DNA of 64,000 bases from an uncultured Coriobacteriaceae bacterium (GCA_902791035.1 CADAUA010000010.1:1-64000); one strand, 5' to 3'. Counted from the stretch's first letter, positions 7,691 to 16,453 are shown. Program-made: numbers and translations. Notes: generated by a model not told the origin, from the letters alone.

Positions 7691-8877
7691 TGCACGAGCA
7701 CACGCGGCCGACCGCCCTGCTTGGTCTTTCGTCCGCGATCCTGCTGACCCTCGCGGCCCTCGTCCTGCCGAACCCGGCCCTTGCCGCGGAGACGCAGCCG
7801 ACTTTGACAGAGGCCCAGTGCGCCATCGTCACGGATGCCGCAGGCAACGTCCTCTGGTCCAAGAACCCCGACCAGGAGATGGCCATGGCCAGCATCACCA
7901 AGGTCATGACGGCCATGGTGGCCCTGGACTCGGGCAAGGACCTGGACGCAAAGTGCACCATTACGGCATCGGACCTGGGCGCAGACTCCCAGACCATAGG
8001 CTTTACCACGAGCGACACGCCCACCCTGCGCGAGCTCATCCGGGCCATGCTGGTCTACTCCGGAAACGACGCCGCCCTCAACGTGGCCATAAACGTGGCC
8101 GGATCTGAGGACGCCTTCGTAGACCTCATGAACGAGAAGGCCCAGGAGCTGGGGATGGCACACACGCACTTTGCCAACCCGCACGGGCTCGAGGCCGACG
8201 GCCACTACTCATGCGTGGCCGACCTCGCGGTCATGGGCCGCTACGCCCACCAGCACTACCCCCTCATAGCCAGCACGGTGCATACGCGCTCGGTTACGGT
8301 GAGCGTGGGCGGCTTGCCCCGCACCTACTACTCCACGGACGAGCTCATGTCCAGCTACCGCGGCCTCTTGGGCATCAAGACCGGTACCGTGGCCTCCGGC
8401 GCGGCCTTCCTGGGGGACAGCATGCGGGGCAGCGTGGAGCTCTACACCTGCGTGCTGGGCTGCGCCACGAGCGCGGGCCGCTTTGCCGACACCGCCGCGA
8501 TGATGGACTGGGCATACCAGACCTTCTCGCGTGCCAAGGTGTCCGATCCGGCATGGGTCACGGACGTGCGCCCCTATGCGCTGAACTTCGCCTGCTCGGT
8601 GGTCGTGAGGCCTGAGGCCGACCTCTCCGTGGCCTCCTGGCCCGACTTCGGTGGGCTCGACTACACCACGACCGCCATACACGACTGGTTCCTGGTAGAC
8701 GATGGCCAGCAGGTGGGGACCACTTCCTGGTCGCAGCGGGGACGCACGGCGGGCACCACCCGCTATGTGGCCCACCTGGTGCTGGGCACCGTGCCTCGCG
8801 TGGGCATCCTCTCTCTTCCGCTCTGGTGGAACGGCCAAGGGGAGCTGGGCGGTCCCCTCACACGGGAGGCAGCATGA
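7690..8877 (+). CDS. D-alanyl-D-alanine carboxypeptidase (peptidase S11, DacA-like)
   Basis: The 395-residue exported enzyme trims the terminal D-Ala from peptidoglycan pentapeptides. It has an N-terminal signal sequence with cleavage predicted after LPNPALAA (~33). All three penicillin-binding motifs are present: Ser68-Ile-Thr-Lys71 (SITK), SGN in VYSGNDAAL, and KTG in GIKTGTVASG. No clear C-terminal membrane anchor is visible, unlike classical DacA. The ATG overlaps the upstream stop (TGATG), and its own stop overlaps the next ATG (ATGA), so it is part of a tightly coupled operon 6962-10117. Confidence 0.9.
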   Translation: MHEHTRPTALLGLSSAILLTLAALVLPNPALAAETQPTLTEAQCAIVTDAAGNVLWSKNPDQEMAMASITKVMTAMVALDSGKDLDAKCTITASDLGADSQTIGFTTSDTPTLRELIRAMLVYSGNDAALNVAINVAGSEDAFVDLMNEKAQELGMAHTHFANPHGLEADGHYSCVADLAVMGRYAHQHYPLIASTVHTRSVTVSVGGLPRTYYSTDELMSSYRGLLGIKTGTVASGAAFLGDSMRGSVELYTCVLGCATSAGRFADTAAMMDWAYQTFSRAKVSDPAWVTDVRPYALNFACSVVVRPEADLSVASWPDFGGLDYTTTAIHDWFLVDDGQQVGTTSWSQRGRTAGTTRYVAHLVLGTVPRVGILSLPLWWNGQGELGGPLTREAA

Positions 8878-9740
8878 GTGACAAGGACACCATGAGGGGA
8901 GGCCCGAGCCCCCTGGGGCCGCTCTATAAGGAGCACCTGGCCCTCGGTGCGGCATTCGAGCGCGGCGTCGGGGGACGGCTCTTCCCCATGGCCTACGAGG
9001 CCGAGCCCAGCGTGGCCGAGGGCACGCCTCATCTCTGCGACCTGGCCGGCTCGGCCTATCTCCTGGTCTGTGGCCCCACGGCCCAGGAGTTCGTGGAGAT
9101 GGCCTTCTGTGGCCGGCGCCTCGCGGTGGGGGAGTGCGCCTTCGAGGCCACCCTCATGGGAGACGGTGCCCTCGCCTCCGTGGCCCTCGTGGCCCGCACC
9201 GGAGCTCAGGAGTACGTGCTCCTCGACGCCTCCGAGCGAGGCGAGCTCCTAGCGGGCTGGCTCGGCTTTCTGCAGGGTGTGGAGCAGGGTGGCCAGGCCC
9301 CCTTCGCCGAGGTCGAGCTCTCCCAGGCGGACGCCCTCCTCCACCCGCTCCTCCTGTGGGGCCCGGGTTCGCTCGACGTGCTCTGCGACTACGTAGCGTC
9401 GCGCGACCTCCTACCCGCAGCCGGCCACGTGTCGGACCTTGACCTCGACCGGATCCACACGGTCTGCATGGGCGTCCCCGGACCTGCCGAGGCCCACGTC
9501 GCGCTCGTCCCGCCAGACAGGGCCGCGACCCTCTGGAGGAGCCTCCTCTCCTTCACGCAGGTCGTACCGGTGGGAAGGGGTGCCCTGCGGGAGGCCGTGG
9601 CTGCCGCCTACCCCTGGGGCCAGCTCCTCGCCATGGGCCAGCGCCTGGAGCCCACCGAGCAGACACTCCGGAAGCTGGGCCTTCTCCGCACGGACGGTGG
9701 GTTCGTGGGAGCCCGCGCAATCGGAAGGGGAAGCACATGA
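8874..9740 (+). CDS. GcvT-like folate-binding-fold protein
   Basis: A 288-residue cytosolic protein. The N-terminal portion (PLGPLYKEHLALGAAFERGV, then HLCDLAGSAYLLVCGPTAQE) follows the pattern of the aminomethyltransferase GcvT, where LYEEH and GLFDLS-type motifs precede the folate fold. The remainder is diverged, no other glycine-cleavage gene is nearby, and the protein is shorter than GcvT (~360). It may therefore be a YgfZ-like or otherwise repurposed family member rather than a working T-protein. GGAGG lies before the ATG, which overlaps the dacA stop, and its stop overlaps the RidA start. Confidence 0.65.
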   Translation: MSDKDTMRGGPSPLGPLYKEHLALGAAFERGVGGRLFPMAYEAEPSVAEGTPHLCDLAGSAYLLVCGPTAQEFVEMAFCGRRLAVGECAFEATLMGDGALASVALVARTGAQEYVLLDASERGELLAGWLGFLQGVEQGGQAPFAEVELSQADALLHPLLLWGPGSLDVLCDYVASRDLLPAAGHVSDLDLDRIHTVCMGVPGPAEAHVALVPPDRAATLWRSLLSFTQVVPVGRGALREAVAAAYPWGQLLAMGQRLEPTEQTLRKLGLLRTDGGFVGARAIGRGST

Positions 9741-10117
9741 AGTACTCCATCAACGCGCAGGGCGTTCCCGAGCCCTTCGGGCCCTTCTCCAAGGGAACGA
9801 CCGCCGGCAGGCTCGTCTTCGCGTCCGGTCAGCTCCCCATCTCGCCTGACGACGACACTCGCATAGTCGAGGGTGGCATCACCGCCCAGACCGAGCGCGT
9901 CATAGACATCATCGAGCTGATCCTGGCAGAGGTGGGCTGCACCCTGGCCGACGTGGCCCAGACCACGGTCTACCTGGCACACATCGAGGACCTCGACGCC
10001 ATGAACGAGGTCTACGCCCGGCGCTTCGCCTCGCCCACGCCAGCCCGCGCCGTGGTGGGCGTGGCGGCCCTGCCACTGGGAGCCCTCGTAGAGATGGACT
10101 GTGTGGCCTGCCGATAG
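9737..10117 (+). CDS. RidA/YjgF-family enamine/imine deaminase
   Basis: The 126-residue protein carries the RidA pattern: GPFSKGTTAGRLVFASGQLP near the N-terminus and NEVYARRF then PARAVVGVAALPLGALVEMD at the C-terminus. The Arg in PARAVV and Glu in VEMD correspond to the active-site residues. RidA hydrolyses reactive 2-aminoacrylate-type enamines released by PLP enzymes. The start overlaps the GcvT-like stop (ATGA), so the two are translated together. A link to one-carbon or amino-acid metabolism follows only from this pairing. Confidence 0.9.
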   Translation: MKYSINAQGVPEPFGPFSKGTTAGRLVFASGQLPISPDDDTRIVEGGITAQTERVIDIIELILAEVGCTLADVAQTTVYLAHIEDLDAMNEVYARRFASPTPARAVVGVAALPLGALVEMDCVACR

Positions 10118-10172
10118 GCCGCGAGGTGGGCTATCATGGCTCTGTAAGGAACTTCCTGTAAGGAGAGACCAC

Positions 10173-10601
10173 ATGCAGCCTGGCAACAAGTCCCGGACCG
10201 AGGCAGGCGCCACCGAGATCTTCCGCATGCCGTCGTCCGACGCCACCGTGCCCGACCTCATGGCGCGCCAGAGGCCCAAGCATCCCACGCTCACCATCGT
10301 CAAGGGCCCCCAGACCGGCGGCGTCTTCGAGCTGGACTCCAGCGTGATCACCTTGGGCCGCGACCCCAAGAACAGCGTCTTTCTCAACGACATGACCGTC
10401 TCGCGCCACCATGCCCGCATGGACCTCTCCGGCATGGGCTCGGGAACCGCCACGATCGAGGACCTGGGCTCGCTCAACGGCACCTGGGTGGACGGTGCCA
10501 TCGTGAGCTCCGCCACCCTCAAGGACGGCTCCACCATCCAGATAGGCACCTTCCGTATGGTCTTCCACACCAACGCGCGCGCGAACGGCGCAGGAGTCTA
10601 G
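10173..10601 (+). CDS. FHA-domain protein (GarA/OdhI-like)
   Basis: A 142-residue cytosolic protein with a single forkhead-associated domain at about 55-135: LGRDPKNSVFLNDMTVSRHHA, then GSLNGTWVDG. FHA domains bind phosphothreonine. The N-terminus holds a TEIF tetrapeptide at ~14-17 that could be a kinase target, as in GarA/OdhI, where an N-terminal phospho-Thr folds back on the FHA domain. That comparison is inference. AGGAGAG precedes the ATG. The adjacent MerR-type gene five bases downstream reproduces a pairing seen widely in Actinobacteria. Confidence 0.85.
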   Translation: MQPGNKSRTEAGATEIFRMPSSDATVPDLMARQRPKHPTLTIVKGPQTGGVFELDSSVITLGRDPKNSVFLNDMTVSRHHARMDLSGMGSGTATIEDLGSLNGTWVDGAIVSSATLKDGSTIQIGTFRMVFHTNARANGAGV

Positions 10602-10606
10602 CCCTC

Positions 10607-11338
10607 ATGGCTGACGCCGGCTACCTCACCATCGGAAAGGTCGTCAAGCGGCTGCAGGAGCGCTATCCCGACCTGTCGGTCTCCAAGGTCCGATACCTGG
10701 AGGACGAGGGGCTCCTGGATCCGGCTCGCACGCCCAGCGGCTACCGGCTCTACTCCCAGCGCGACATCCGACGTCTCGAGAAGGTCCTCTACCTGCAGAA
10801 GAACCGCTTCCTGCCCCTCTCCGTAATCAAGGAGGAGCTGGAGCGGGAAGACCAGGGCCTGCCCGCGACCGACGTGGTGCCCGAGACGGCCCTGCGCCTG
10901 CCTCCCGAGGACGAGGAGGTGGCAAACAAGCTCCACCCCATAGACCGCATGCCGGAGCTCGTGGGCACCTCCGTGAGCTTCGTGCGCCAGCTCTCCGAGG
11001 CAGGCGTCATCCAGCTGCACCGCTCGCCCCACGGCCGCGACCTGGTGGACGGCCACGACTTCCCACTCATCCGCGTGTGCGACGAGCTGCGCCACTTCGG
11101 CATCGAGCCGCGCAACCTCCGCCAGTACGTGATGGCGGCAAACCGCGAGGCCGGCATGTTCGAGCAGGCCCTCGTCATATACGCAAAGAAGGGCGGTGGC
11201 GTGGAGCTCGAGGCCACGGAGGAGAACCGCGAGCGCTTCGACGCGGCCTTTTCGCGCATGCTCTCCCTCACCACGAGCGTGCGAAACGAGTTGATCACGC
11301 GCAGGGTGCGCGAATCATTCAAGGACATGGGAGCCTAG
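10607..11338 (+). CDS. MerR-family regulator (FtsR-like)
   Basis: The 243-residue protein starts with a MerR winged-helix domain: YLTIGKVVKRLQERYPDLSV, KVRYLEDEGLL, GYRLYSQRDIRRL. A second helical half (about 115-243) is unlike metal-sensing MerR proteins and lacks effector cysteines. Position directly after an FHA gene and overall size resemble FtsR, the actinobacterial MerR-type activator of ftsZ. The assignment is by synteny and domain layout. A shared transcript with the FHA gene is likely. Confidence 0.78.
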   Translation: MADAGYLTIGKVVKRLQERYPDLSVSKVRYLEDEGLLDPARTPSGYRLYSQRDIRRLEKVLYLQKNRFLPLSVIKEELEREDQGLPATDVVPETALRLPPEDEEVANKLHPIDRMPELVGTSVSFVRQLSEAGVIQLHRSPHGRDLVDGHDFPLIRVCDELRHFGIEPRNLRQYVMAANREAGMFEQALVIYAKKGGGVELEATEENRERFDAAFSRMLSLTTSVRNELITRRVRESFKDMGA

Positions 11339-11378
11339 CGCCCGCGCGCGACCCCCGCAAGAGAAGAGAGGAACCAGC

Positions 11379-11915
11379 ATGTCCGACTTTGACTACGAGA
11401 AGCTCATCATCTCCATCCCGGACTACCCGGAGCCGGGCGTCATCTTCAAGGACGTCACCCCGCTCTTTGACGACCCGCAGGCCTTCCAGACCCTCGTGGA
11501 CGAGATCGCAGACCACTTCATGGGACGCGGGATCACCAAGGTCGTGGGCTCCGAGGCCCGTGGCTTCCTCGTGGGTGCCCCCGTGGCCTACAAGCTGGGC
11601 GTGGGCTTCGTGCCCGCCCGCAAGCCCGGCAAGCTCCCGCGCGAGACCTACTCCCAGTCCTACAGCCTGGAGTACGGCACCGACTCGCTCGAGATCCACA
11701 AGGACGCCCTGACCCCCGACGACGTCGTGCTCGTGTGCGACGACCTCGTGGCCACCGGCGGCACCGCGGTCGCCACGGCCAAGCTCGCCGAGCAGGGCGG
11801 CGCCAAGGTCGCCGGCTTCGCCTTCATGATGGAGCTCTGCTTCCTGAAGCCCCGCGAGGAGCTGGCCAAGGACTATCCCGACACCGAGGTCTTCACCCTC
11901 ATCAAGGTCAAGTAG
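11379..11915 (+). CDS. apt: Adenine phosphoribosyltransferase
   Basis: The 178-residue cytosolic enzyme converts adenine and PRPP to AMP in purine salvage. Diagnostic segments are PDYPEPGVIFKDVTPL near the N-terminus, VGSEARGFLVG, RKPGKLPRETYSQSY for substrate contacts, and the PRPP loop VVLVCDDLVATGGTAVA. Length and start match the family. AGAGAGGA precedes the ATG. It is 40 bp after the MerR-like gene, and a strong hairpin follows at 11985-12018. Confidence 0.95.
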   Translation: MSDFDYEKLIISIPDYPEPGVIFKDVTPLFDDPQAFQTLVDEIADHFMGRGITKVVGSEARGFLVGAPVAYKLGVGFVPARKPGKLPRETYSQSYSLEYGTDSLEIHKDALTPDDVVLVCDDLVATGGTAVATAKLAEQGGAKVAGFAFMMELCFLKPREELAKDYPDTEVFTLIKVK

Positions 11916-11984
11916 GGCAGGCTCCAGCCGCCTTTCAGCCTGCGTTTGGGACTCTGGACACTTTGTCTCCCTTTCGCAGCCCTT

Positions 11985-12018
11985 GGGCCACGATACCCCT
12001 CTTGTGGTATCGTGGCCC
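11985..12018 (+). terminator. Perfect 13-bp hairpin between apt and the NlpC/P60 gene
   Basis: The arms GGGCCACGATACC (11985-11997) and GGTATCGTGGCCC (12006-12018) are exactly complementary around an 8-base loop. No T-run follows, so termination would be inefficient or factor-assisted. The structure could equally act in the leader of the downstream gene or stabilise the apt mRNA end. Confidence 0.6.
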
Positions 12019-12028
12019 ATGTATATGA

Positions 12029-12059
12029 GTCCGACCACGCGCAATCCGCCGCGTCGGAC
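12029..12059 (+). promoter_or_regulatory. Second hairpin in the NlpC/P60 leader
   Basis: GTCCGA (12029-12034) pairs with TCGGAC (12054-12059), and inner CGCG segments can extend the stem. It starts 10 bases after the hairpin at 11985-12018 and ends 31 bases before the TTG start. It may be an operator or a leader structure. I see no match to a known riboswitch core. Confidence 0.4.
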
Positions 12060-12090
12060 ACGACCGTAGAGGGCGTCGAAGGGAAGCATC

Positions 12091-13458
12091 TTGACCACCA
12101 AGCGCCACATCACGAGAAGATCCTTCATGTATGGTGCCGCCGGCGCGGCACTGGCCACCTGGCTCGGCCTCGGCCTTGAGCCTACCGTGGCATATGCAGA
12201 CCCACAGTCCGACCTCGAGGCCGCCAAGGCCAAGCTGGACTCCCTGGGCAGCCAGCTCCAGTCCCTGCAGGCCCAGCTGGAGACCTCCACGCAGGATCTG
12301 GAGGGCATCGGCGAGGACATAGCGAACAAGCAGAGCCAGATCGACGACACCACGGCCCAGCTGGATGACAAGCGCGCGACCCTGGGCGACCGCATGCGCT
12401 CCGGGTACAAGGCGGGCGGCCTGAGCTCCCTGGACTTCATCCTGGGCGCCACCAGCGCCACCGACCTCGTGAGCCGCATACACTACATGGACAAGGTCAA
12501 CCAGTCCGACGCCGAGGCCATCGCCCAGGTGCAGACCCTGGAGGCCCAGCTCCAGCAGGAGATGGACGAGCTCCAGACCCGCCAGGGCGATCTGCAGCAG
12601 CAGGTGAGCGACGTCCAGTCCCAGGTGGACGACTACCAGTCCCGCGTGGCCGAGGCCCGCTCCTACTACGACGCCCTCGACGCCGAGGTCCAGGCACAGC
12701 TCGCCGCCGAGGCGGCCGCAGCCGCTGCGGCTGCGGCAGAACAGGGCACGCAGACCACCGACAACGTGGCCACGGCGGTCCAGGCCGTGGAGACGAGCAA
12801 GACCGTCGAGTCCAAGACGGGCACGTCCACGCACGCGGCAGCCACCTCCGAGGTTACGAATGGCGGCTCGACCAGCTCGAATTCCAATTCGTCCAACAGC
12901 TCGAACGGCTCGTCCTCGAGCTCTTCCAGCAGCTCCTCGAGCAATACGAGCAGCTCGCACAGCTCGTCCGGCTCCAGCTCGTCCAGCTCCAGCTCCTCTT
13001 CCAGCTCCTCCAGCAGCTCTTCCAGCTCGTCGTCTGGCTCCTCCAGCGGCTCGGGTTCCTCCTCCAGCAACTCGGGCAGCACCCACTCCGGCGGTGCCTA
13101 TGGCGGCTCCGGCGTGAGTTCTGCCTACAGCTGCCTGGGTTACCCCTACGTGTATGGCGGCGCCAGCCCCTCCACGGGCTTCGACTGCTCCGGCCTCGTG
13201 TGCTACTGCTACGGCTGGAAGTACGGCCACAACGCGGGAAACATGCGCCGTGGCGTCAAGGCCGCCGGCAACCTCAAGACCAGCATCGACCAGCTCTCGG
13301 TGGGCGACCTTGTCTTCTGCTACTACGACTCGTACACCGACGGCTGCAACCACGTAGGCATCTACGTGGGCGGTGGCCAGATGATCCACGCCGCGAACCC
13401 CGCCTACGGCGTCATCAAGGGCTCCATCTTCAGCTTCTGCGGCGGCGGACCCTACTAG
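12091..13458 (+). CDS. Tat-exported NlpC/P60 peptidoglycan hydrolase with coiled coil and serine-rich linker
   Basis: This 455-residue protein begins with a twin-arginine signal (TRRSFMYGAAGAALATWLGL, residues 8-27). A coiled coil of ~170 residues (about 38-215) resembles the N-terminus of RipA/PcsB-type hydrolases. A linker of ~90 residues consisting mainly of Ser, Gly and Asn (about 250-340) follows, then the NlpC/P60 domain. Catalytic Cys366 is in GFDCSGLV, His421 in CNHVGIYVG and the third residue His433 in MIHAANP. The enzyme should cut peptide cross-links in the wall, perhaps at division, with the coil controlling activity. The TTG start has GAAGGGAAG upstream. Terminators lie on both sides, so it is monocistronic. 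Confidence 0.9.
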   Translation: MTTKRHITRRSFMYGAAGAALATWLGLGLEPTVAYADPQSDLEAAKAKLDSLGSQLQSLQAQLETSTQDLEGIGEDIANKQSQIDDTTAQLDDKRATLGDRMRSGYKAGGLSSLDFILGATSATDLVSRIHYMDKVNQSDAEAIAQVQTLEAQLQQEMDELQTRQGDLQQQVSDVQSQVDDYQSRVAEARSYYDALDAEVQAQLAAEAAAAAAAAAEQGTQTTDNVATAVQAVETSKTVESKTGTSTHAAATSEVTNGGSTSSNSNSSNSSNGSSSSSSSSSSSNTSSSHSSSGSSSSSSSSSSSSSSSSSSSSSGSSSGSGSSSSNSGSTHSGGAYGGSGVSSAYSCLGYPYVYGGASPSTGFDCSGLVCYCYGWKYGHNAGNMRRGVKAAGNLKTSIDQLSVGDLVFCYYDSYTDGCNHVGIYVGGGQMIHAANPAYGVIKGSIFSFCGGGPY

Positions 13459-13517
13459 AAGCCCTTCGGGCCGGATACGCCTGCCCACGGCTGTCTCGGG
13501 CCACATGGCAAGACAAC

Positions 13518-13548
13518 GGCCGTCCCGGCATCACCGGGGCGGCCTTTT
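13518..13548 (+). terminator. Intrinsic terminator of the NlpC/P60 gene
   Basis: GGCCGTCCCGG (13518-13528) pairs with CCGGGGCGGCC (13534-13544) over 11 bp with one G-U pair and is followed directly by TTTT. It lies upstream of the ClC start, which argues against starts of that gene before 13550. Confidence 0.85.
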
Positions 13549-13603
13549 GGTGAACAAGACCACCGCGGCACTCTACGCGCTGGCAGACGACAAGGACCCT
13601 CGC

Positions 13604-15268
13604 ATGGCAGAGAAGGACGACCAGGGCACCAAGGACAAGGCCACGGGGCCCTTCGCGCACAGGGCCGCCGTGGCGCACCGCCTCCATCGAGGCTTCCAGC
13701 TCGACCTCGTCGTCGAGGGCGCCCTTGTGGGCCTCATGGGCGGGGGAGTCGTGACCCTCTACCGCATGGCCCTCTCCGCAGCCGAGCGCACCCTGCGCTC
13801 GCTCACCGGTATGGCCATGGGACAGCCCCTCCTCATGGCCTTGTGGTTTGCCTTCCTGGGGCTTCTGGTCCTTGTCGTCGGTCGTCTCATGCTCTGGGAG
13901 CCCTATACGCAGGGCAGTGGCATCCCCCAGGTGGACGCCGAGGTCATGGGTCGCATAGACATGCCCTGGTACCGCGTCCTCGGCGCCAAGTTCGTGGAGG
14001 GGACGCTCTGCGCCCTGGGTGGCCTATCGCTCGGCCGCGAGGGCCCCTCGGTGCAGCTTGGTGGCATGTCCGGCAAGGCCGTCTCGCGCCTCCTGCACCG
14101 CAACAGGGGAGAGGAGCGCCTGCTCGTGACCTGCGGCGCCGCCGCCGGCATGTCGGCTGCCTTCCATGCCCCGCTCACCGGGGTGCTCTTTGCCGTAGAG
14201 GAGATCCACAAGCAGTTCACGGCTCCGCTCATCGTGAGCGTCATGTGCTCCTCCGTCGTGTCCGACTTCCTCGTGTCGCAGGTGCTCGGCGTCAAGCCGG
14301 TCCTCACGCTCGCCGGTTTCGCCCACGACCTCCCACATGCCTACTACCTGTACGTCCTCGTGATGGGCGTCTTTTGCGGCGCCATGGGAGCCCTCCACAA
14401 CAGGGGGATGTTCGGCTGCCAGAGGCTCTACGAGAAGATAGACTGGCAGCTGCCCTATGCCCGTCTGGCGGTGCCCTTCGCCCTCGCGGGCGTCATGGCC
14501 TTCACGGCCCCGCAGCTCATGTGCGGCGGCGACGCCATCATGGAGCTCATCGAGAAGCCAGGCACCCTGCCCCTCCTCACCATCGTGGCGCTACTGGTGG
14601 GGAAGTACCTCTTCACCACCGTCTCCTTTGCCTCGGGAGCCCCTGGCGGAACCCTCTTCCCGCTGGTGATCATGGGCATGCTCGTTGGCGGCCTCTACGG
14701 CGTGCTCTGCGTGCATCTGACCGGCCTCTCCGGCACCTACGTGCCCAACTTCGTGGCACTCGGCGTGGCCGCCCTCTTTGCGGGCGTCGTTCGGGCGCCC
14801 GTGACCGCAGTGGTACTTGTGTTTGAATTGACCGGTTCGCTGGACGCTCTGCTCAGCGTGTCCGTCGTGTCCATCGTGGCCTACGTCACGGCCAACCTGC
14901 TGGGAGTCGACCCCTTCTACGAGCACCTCCTGGCCAAGCTCCTGGGTACGACACCGGACGACCCCCAGGTCAACGGTCGCACCGACGAGAAGATCCTGCA
15001 CTCCTACAACGTGGGCACCGGCAGCCGCGTGGAGGGCAAGCTCATCCGAGACATACCATGGCCCGATGGCGCCCGTGTGGTGACCATCGAGCGTGCGGGA
15101 GACGAGATCGTACCCACAGGCACCACGAGGCTCATGGCTCTCGACGTGCTGCTGGTGATCATGGGCGACGAGGTCTCTGACGACGTGGACCTCAAACTGC
15201 GCCAGATGTTCCGTCCGGCCATAGACTCCAACTGGACGCCGACGGACGGCAGCCGTCGTCAGGAGTGA
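13604..15268 (+). CDS. ClC-family chloride channel/exchanger with TrkA-C domain
   Basis: The 554-residue membrane protein moves Cl-, or exchanges Cl- and H+. ClC signatures are present: GSGIP (104-108), GREGP (144-148) with gating Glu146, and GAPGGTLFP late in the membrane domain. The last ~90 residues (GKLIRDIPWPDGARVVTIER, IVPTGTTRLMALDVLLVIM) form a TrkA-C/RCK-C-type ligand domain, a known architecture of bacterial ClCs. ATG 13604 has AAGGA seven bases upstream. GTG 13550 is an alternative but touches the preceding terminator. Confidence 0.9.
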   Translation: MAEKDDQGTKDKATGPFAHRAAVAHRLHRGFQLDLVVEGALVGLMGGGVVTLYRMALSAAERTLRSLTGMAMGQPLLMALWFAFLGLLVLVVGRLMLWEPYTQGSGIPQVDAEVMGRIDMPWYRVLGAKFVEGTLCALGGLSLGREGPSVQLGGMSGKAVSRLLHRNRGEERLLVTCGAAAGMSAAFHAPLTGVLFAVEEIHKQFTAPLIVSVMCSSVVSDFLVSQVLGVKPVLTLAGFAHDLPHAYYLYVLVMGVFCGAMGALHNRGMFGCQRLYEKIDWQLPYARLAVPFALAGVMAFTAPQLMCGGDAIMELIEKPGTLPLLTIVALLVGKYLFTTVSFASGAPGGTLFPLVIMGMLVGGLYGVLCVHLTGLSGTYVPNFVALGVAALFAGVVRAPVTAVVLVFELTGSLDALLSVSVVSIVAYVTANLLGVDPFYEHLLAKLLGTTPDDPQVNGRTDEKILHSYNVGTGSRVEGKLIRDIPWPDGARVVTIERAGDEIVPTGTTRLMALDVLLVIMGDEVSDDVDLKLRQMFRPAIDSNWTPTDGSRRQE

Positions 15269-15316
15269 GTCTCTGCGACCGAGTCTTTGTCTCCGTGCTC
15301 GCGAGGTGGGGCAAGC

Positions 15317-15360
15317 GCCCTGCGAGACGGCTCAGGGGAGCAGTCGCAGGGCATCTTTGT
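15317..15360 (+). terminator. Terminator of the ClC gene
   Basis: GCCCTGCGA (15317-15325) and TCGCAGGGC (15344-15352) form a perfect 9-bp stem followed by ATCTTTGTCTT, 48 bp after the stop codon. Confidence 0.75.
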
Positions 15361-15412
15361 CTTATATCTCTCTACTTTACATAAGATATATTATCGCAGT
15401 TTTATGGCAAGA

Positions 15413-15442
15413 GGGGAGTCACGCGTTCGCACGTGACTCCCC
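15413..15442 (-). terminator. Terminator hairpin downstream of trxB
   Basis: GGGGAGTCACG (15413-15423) pairs perfectly with CGTGACTCCCC (15432-15442) around an 8-base loop. On the minus strand it is followed by CTCTTGCCATAAAA. It lies 54 bp past the trxB stop and could stop transcription from both directions. Confidence 0.6.
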
Positions 15443-15496
15443 AGACCTACTAGAAGGCGTTCGCAACCTGTCTCAGTCCTTCGACCCAGCCGACTT

Positions 15497-16453
15497 CTAG
15501 CCCTCGACTGGCCTTCCCAGGAACGCAGCTGCGCAGGTGGCCGCAATGGCACCGTCTGCCGCAGCTGTGACGATCTGCCTCAAAGGCTTCTGACGCAGGT
15601 CGCCTGCAACGAAGAGCCCAGGCGTCCTGGTCTCCAGCCGATCGTTGGTCACCACGTAGCCTTGCTCGTCTAGGTCAGCCAGTCCCTCCAGGAGCCTGGT
15701 CGCCGGTAGACGACCCACGAAGACGAAGATCCCGAAGGAACCTTCCTCGTGCGTCACAACACGCGTCTCTCCGGTCAGGTTATCGCGGAAGGTCAGCGTC
15801 GAGGGCAGCTCGCCGCCATCGGCAGCCACGAGGGTCGTGTTGTAGAGGACCTCGACCCTGGGGCTCTCCTCGATCTGCTTTGCGACCGAGGCTTGGGCCC
15901 TCATGTGATCCTTCCGCACCACCATGGTCACCTTTGAGGCAAACCTGGTTAGGAAGAGCGCCTCCTCTGCAGCAGAGTTGCCACCGCCTATAACGTACAC
16001 CTGTTTCCCGCGATAGAACATCCCATCGCAGGTGGCGCAGTACGAGACCCCGTGGCCGGCAAAACGGTCCTCACCCACGAAACCGGCATTGCGCGGCGAG
16101 GCTCCACCACTCACGATGACGGTCTTGGCCTGGTAGGTACCCTCGTTTCCCACGAGTTCGAATCCCCCATCGGCCATGTGTTCGATTTTGCAAACGTCGT
16201 CCATGGCAAACTCGGCACCGAGGTCCATCGCCTGGCCCTGCATCGCGTCGGCGATCGTGAAGCCATCAGTGTGCGGGAGCCCTGGGTAGTTGTCGACCTC
16301 GCTCGTGAGGATGACCTGTCCGCCGGTGGCCTCACGCTCCAGGACGAGCGTGTCCAGGAGCGAGCGCCTGGCATAGATGGCAGCGGTAAGGCCAGCCGGG
16401 CCCGCTCCGATGATGGCTACGTCGTGCCGGGATGTCTTGTCCTTCTCTGTCAT
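15497..16453 (-). CDS. trxB: Thioredoxin reductase
   Basis: The 318-residue flavoenzyme transfers electrons from NADPH to thioredoxin. It has the FAD-binding GAGPAG (16-21), the redox-active Cys139-Ala-Thr-Cys142 in VSYCATCDGMF, the NADPH-binding GGGNSAAEEA, and the C-terminal FAD motif LFVAGDLRQKPLRQIVTAAADG. Length is typical. The ATG at 16453 has GGAGG five bases before it. A TTG four codons earlier overlaps the ribosome binding site and is rejected. No thioredoxin gene is adjacent. Confidence 0.95.
   Translation of the reverse strand: MTEKDKTSRHDVAIIGAGPAGLTAAIYARRSLLDTLVLEREATGGQVILTSEVDNYPGLPHTDGFTIADAMQGQAMDLGAEFAMDDVCKIEHMADGGFELVGNEGTYQAKTVIVSGGASPRNAGFVGEDRFAGHGVSYCATCDGMFYRGKQVYVIGGGNSAAEEALFLTRFASKVTMVVRKDHMRAQASVAKQIEESPRVEVLYNTTLVAADGGELPSTLTFRDNLTGETRVVTHEEGSFGIFVFVGRLPATRLLEGLADLDEQGYVVTNDRLETRTPGLFVAGDLRQKPLRQIVTAAADGAIAATCAAAFLGRPVEG

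Noticed and set aside
12019-12090. c-di-AMP (ydaO/yuaA) riboswitch before the NlpC/P60 gene
   Set aside because: This class often precedes actinobacterial wall hydrolases, but the leader is too short and lacks its conserved core.
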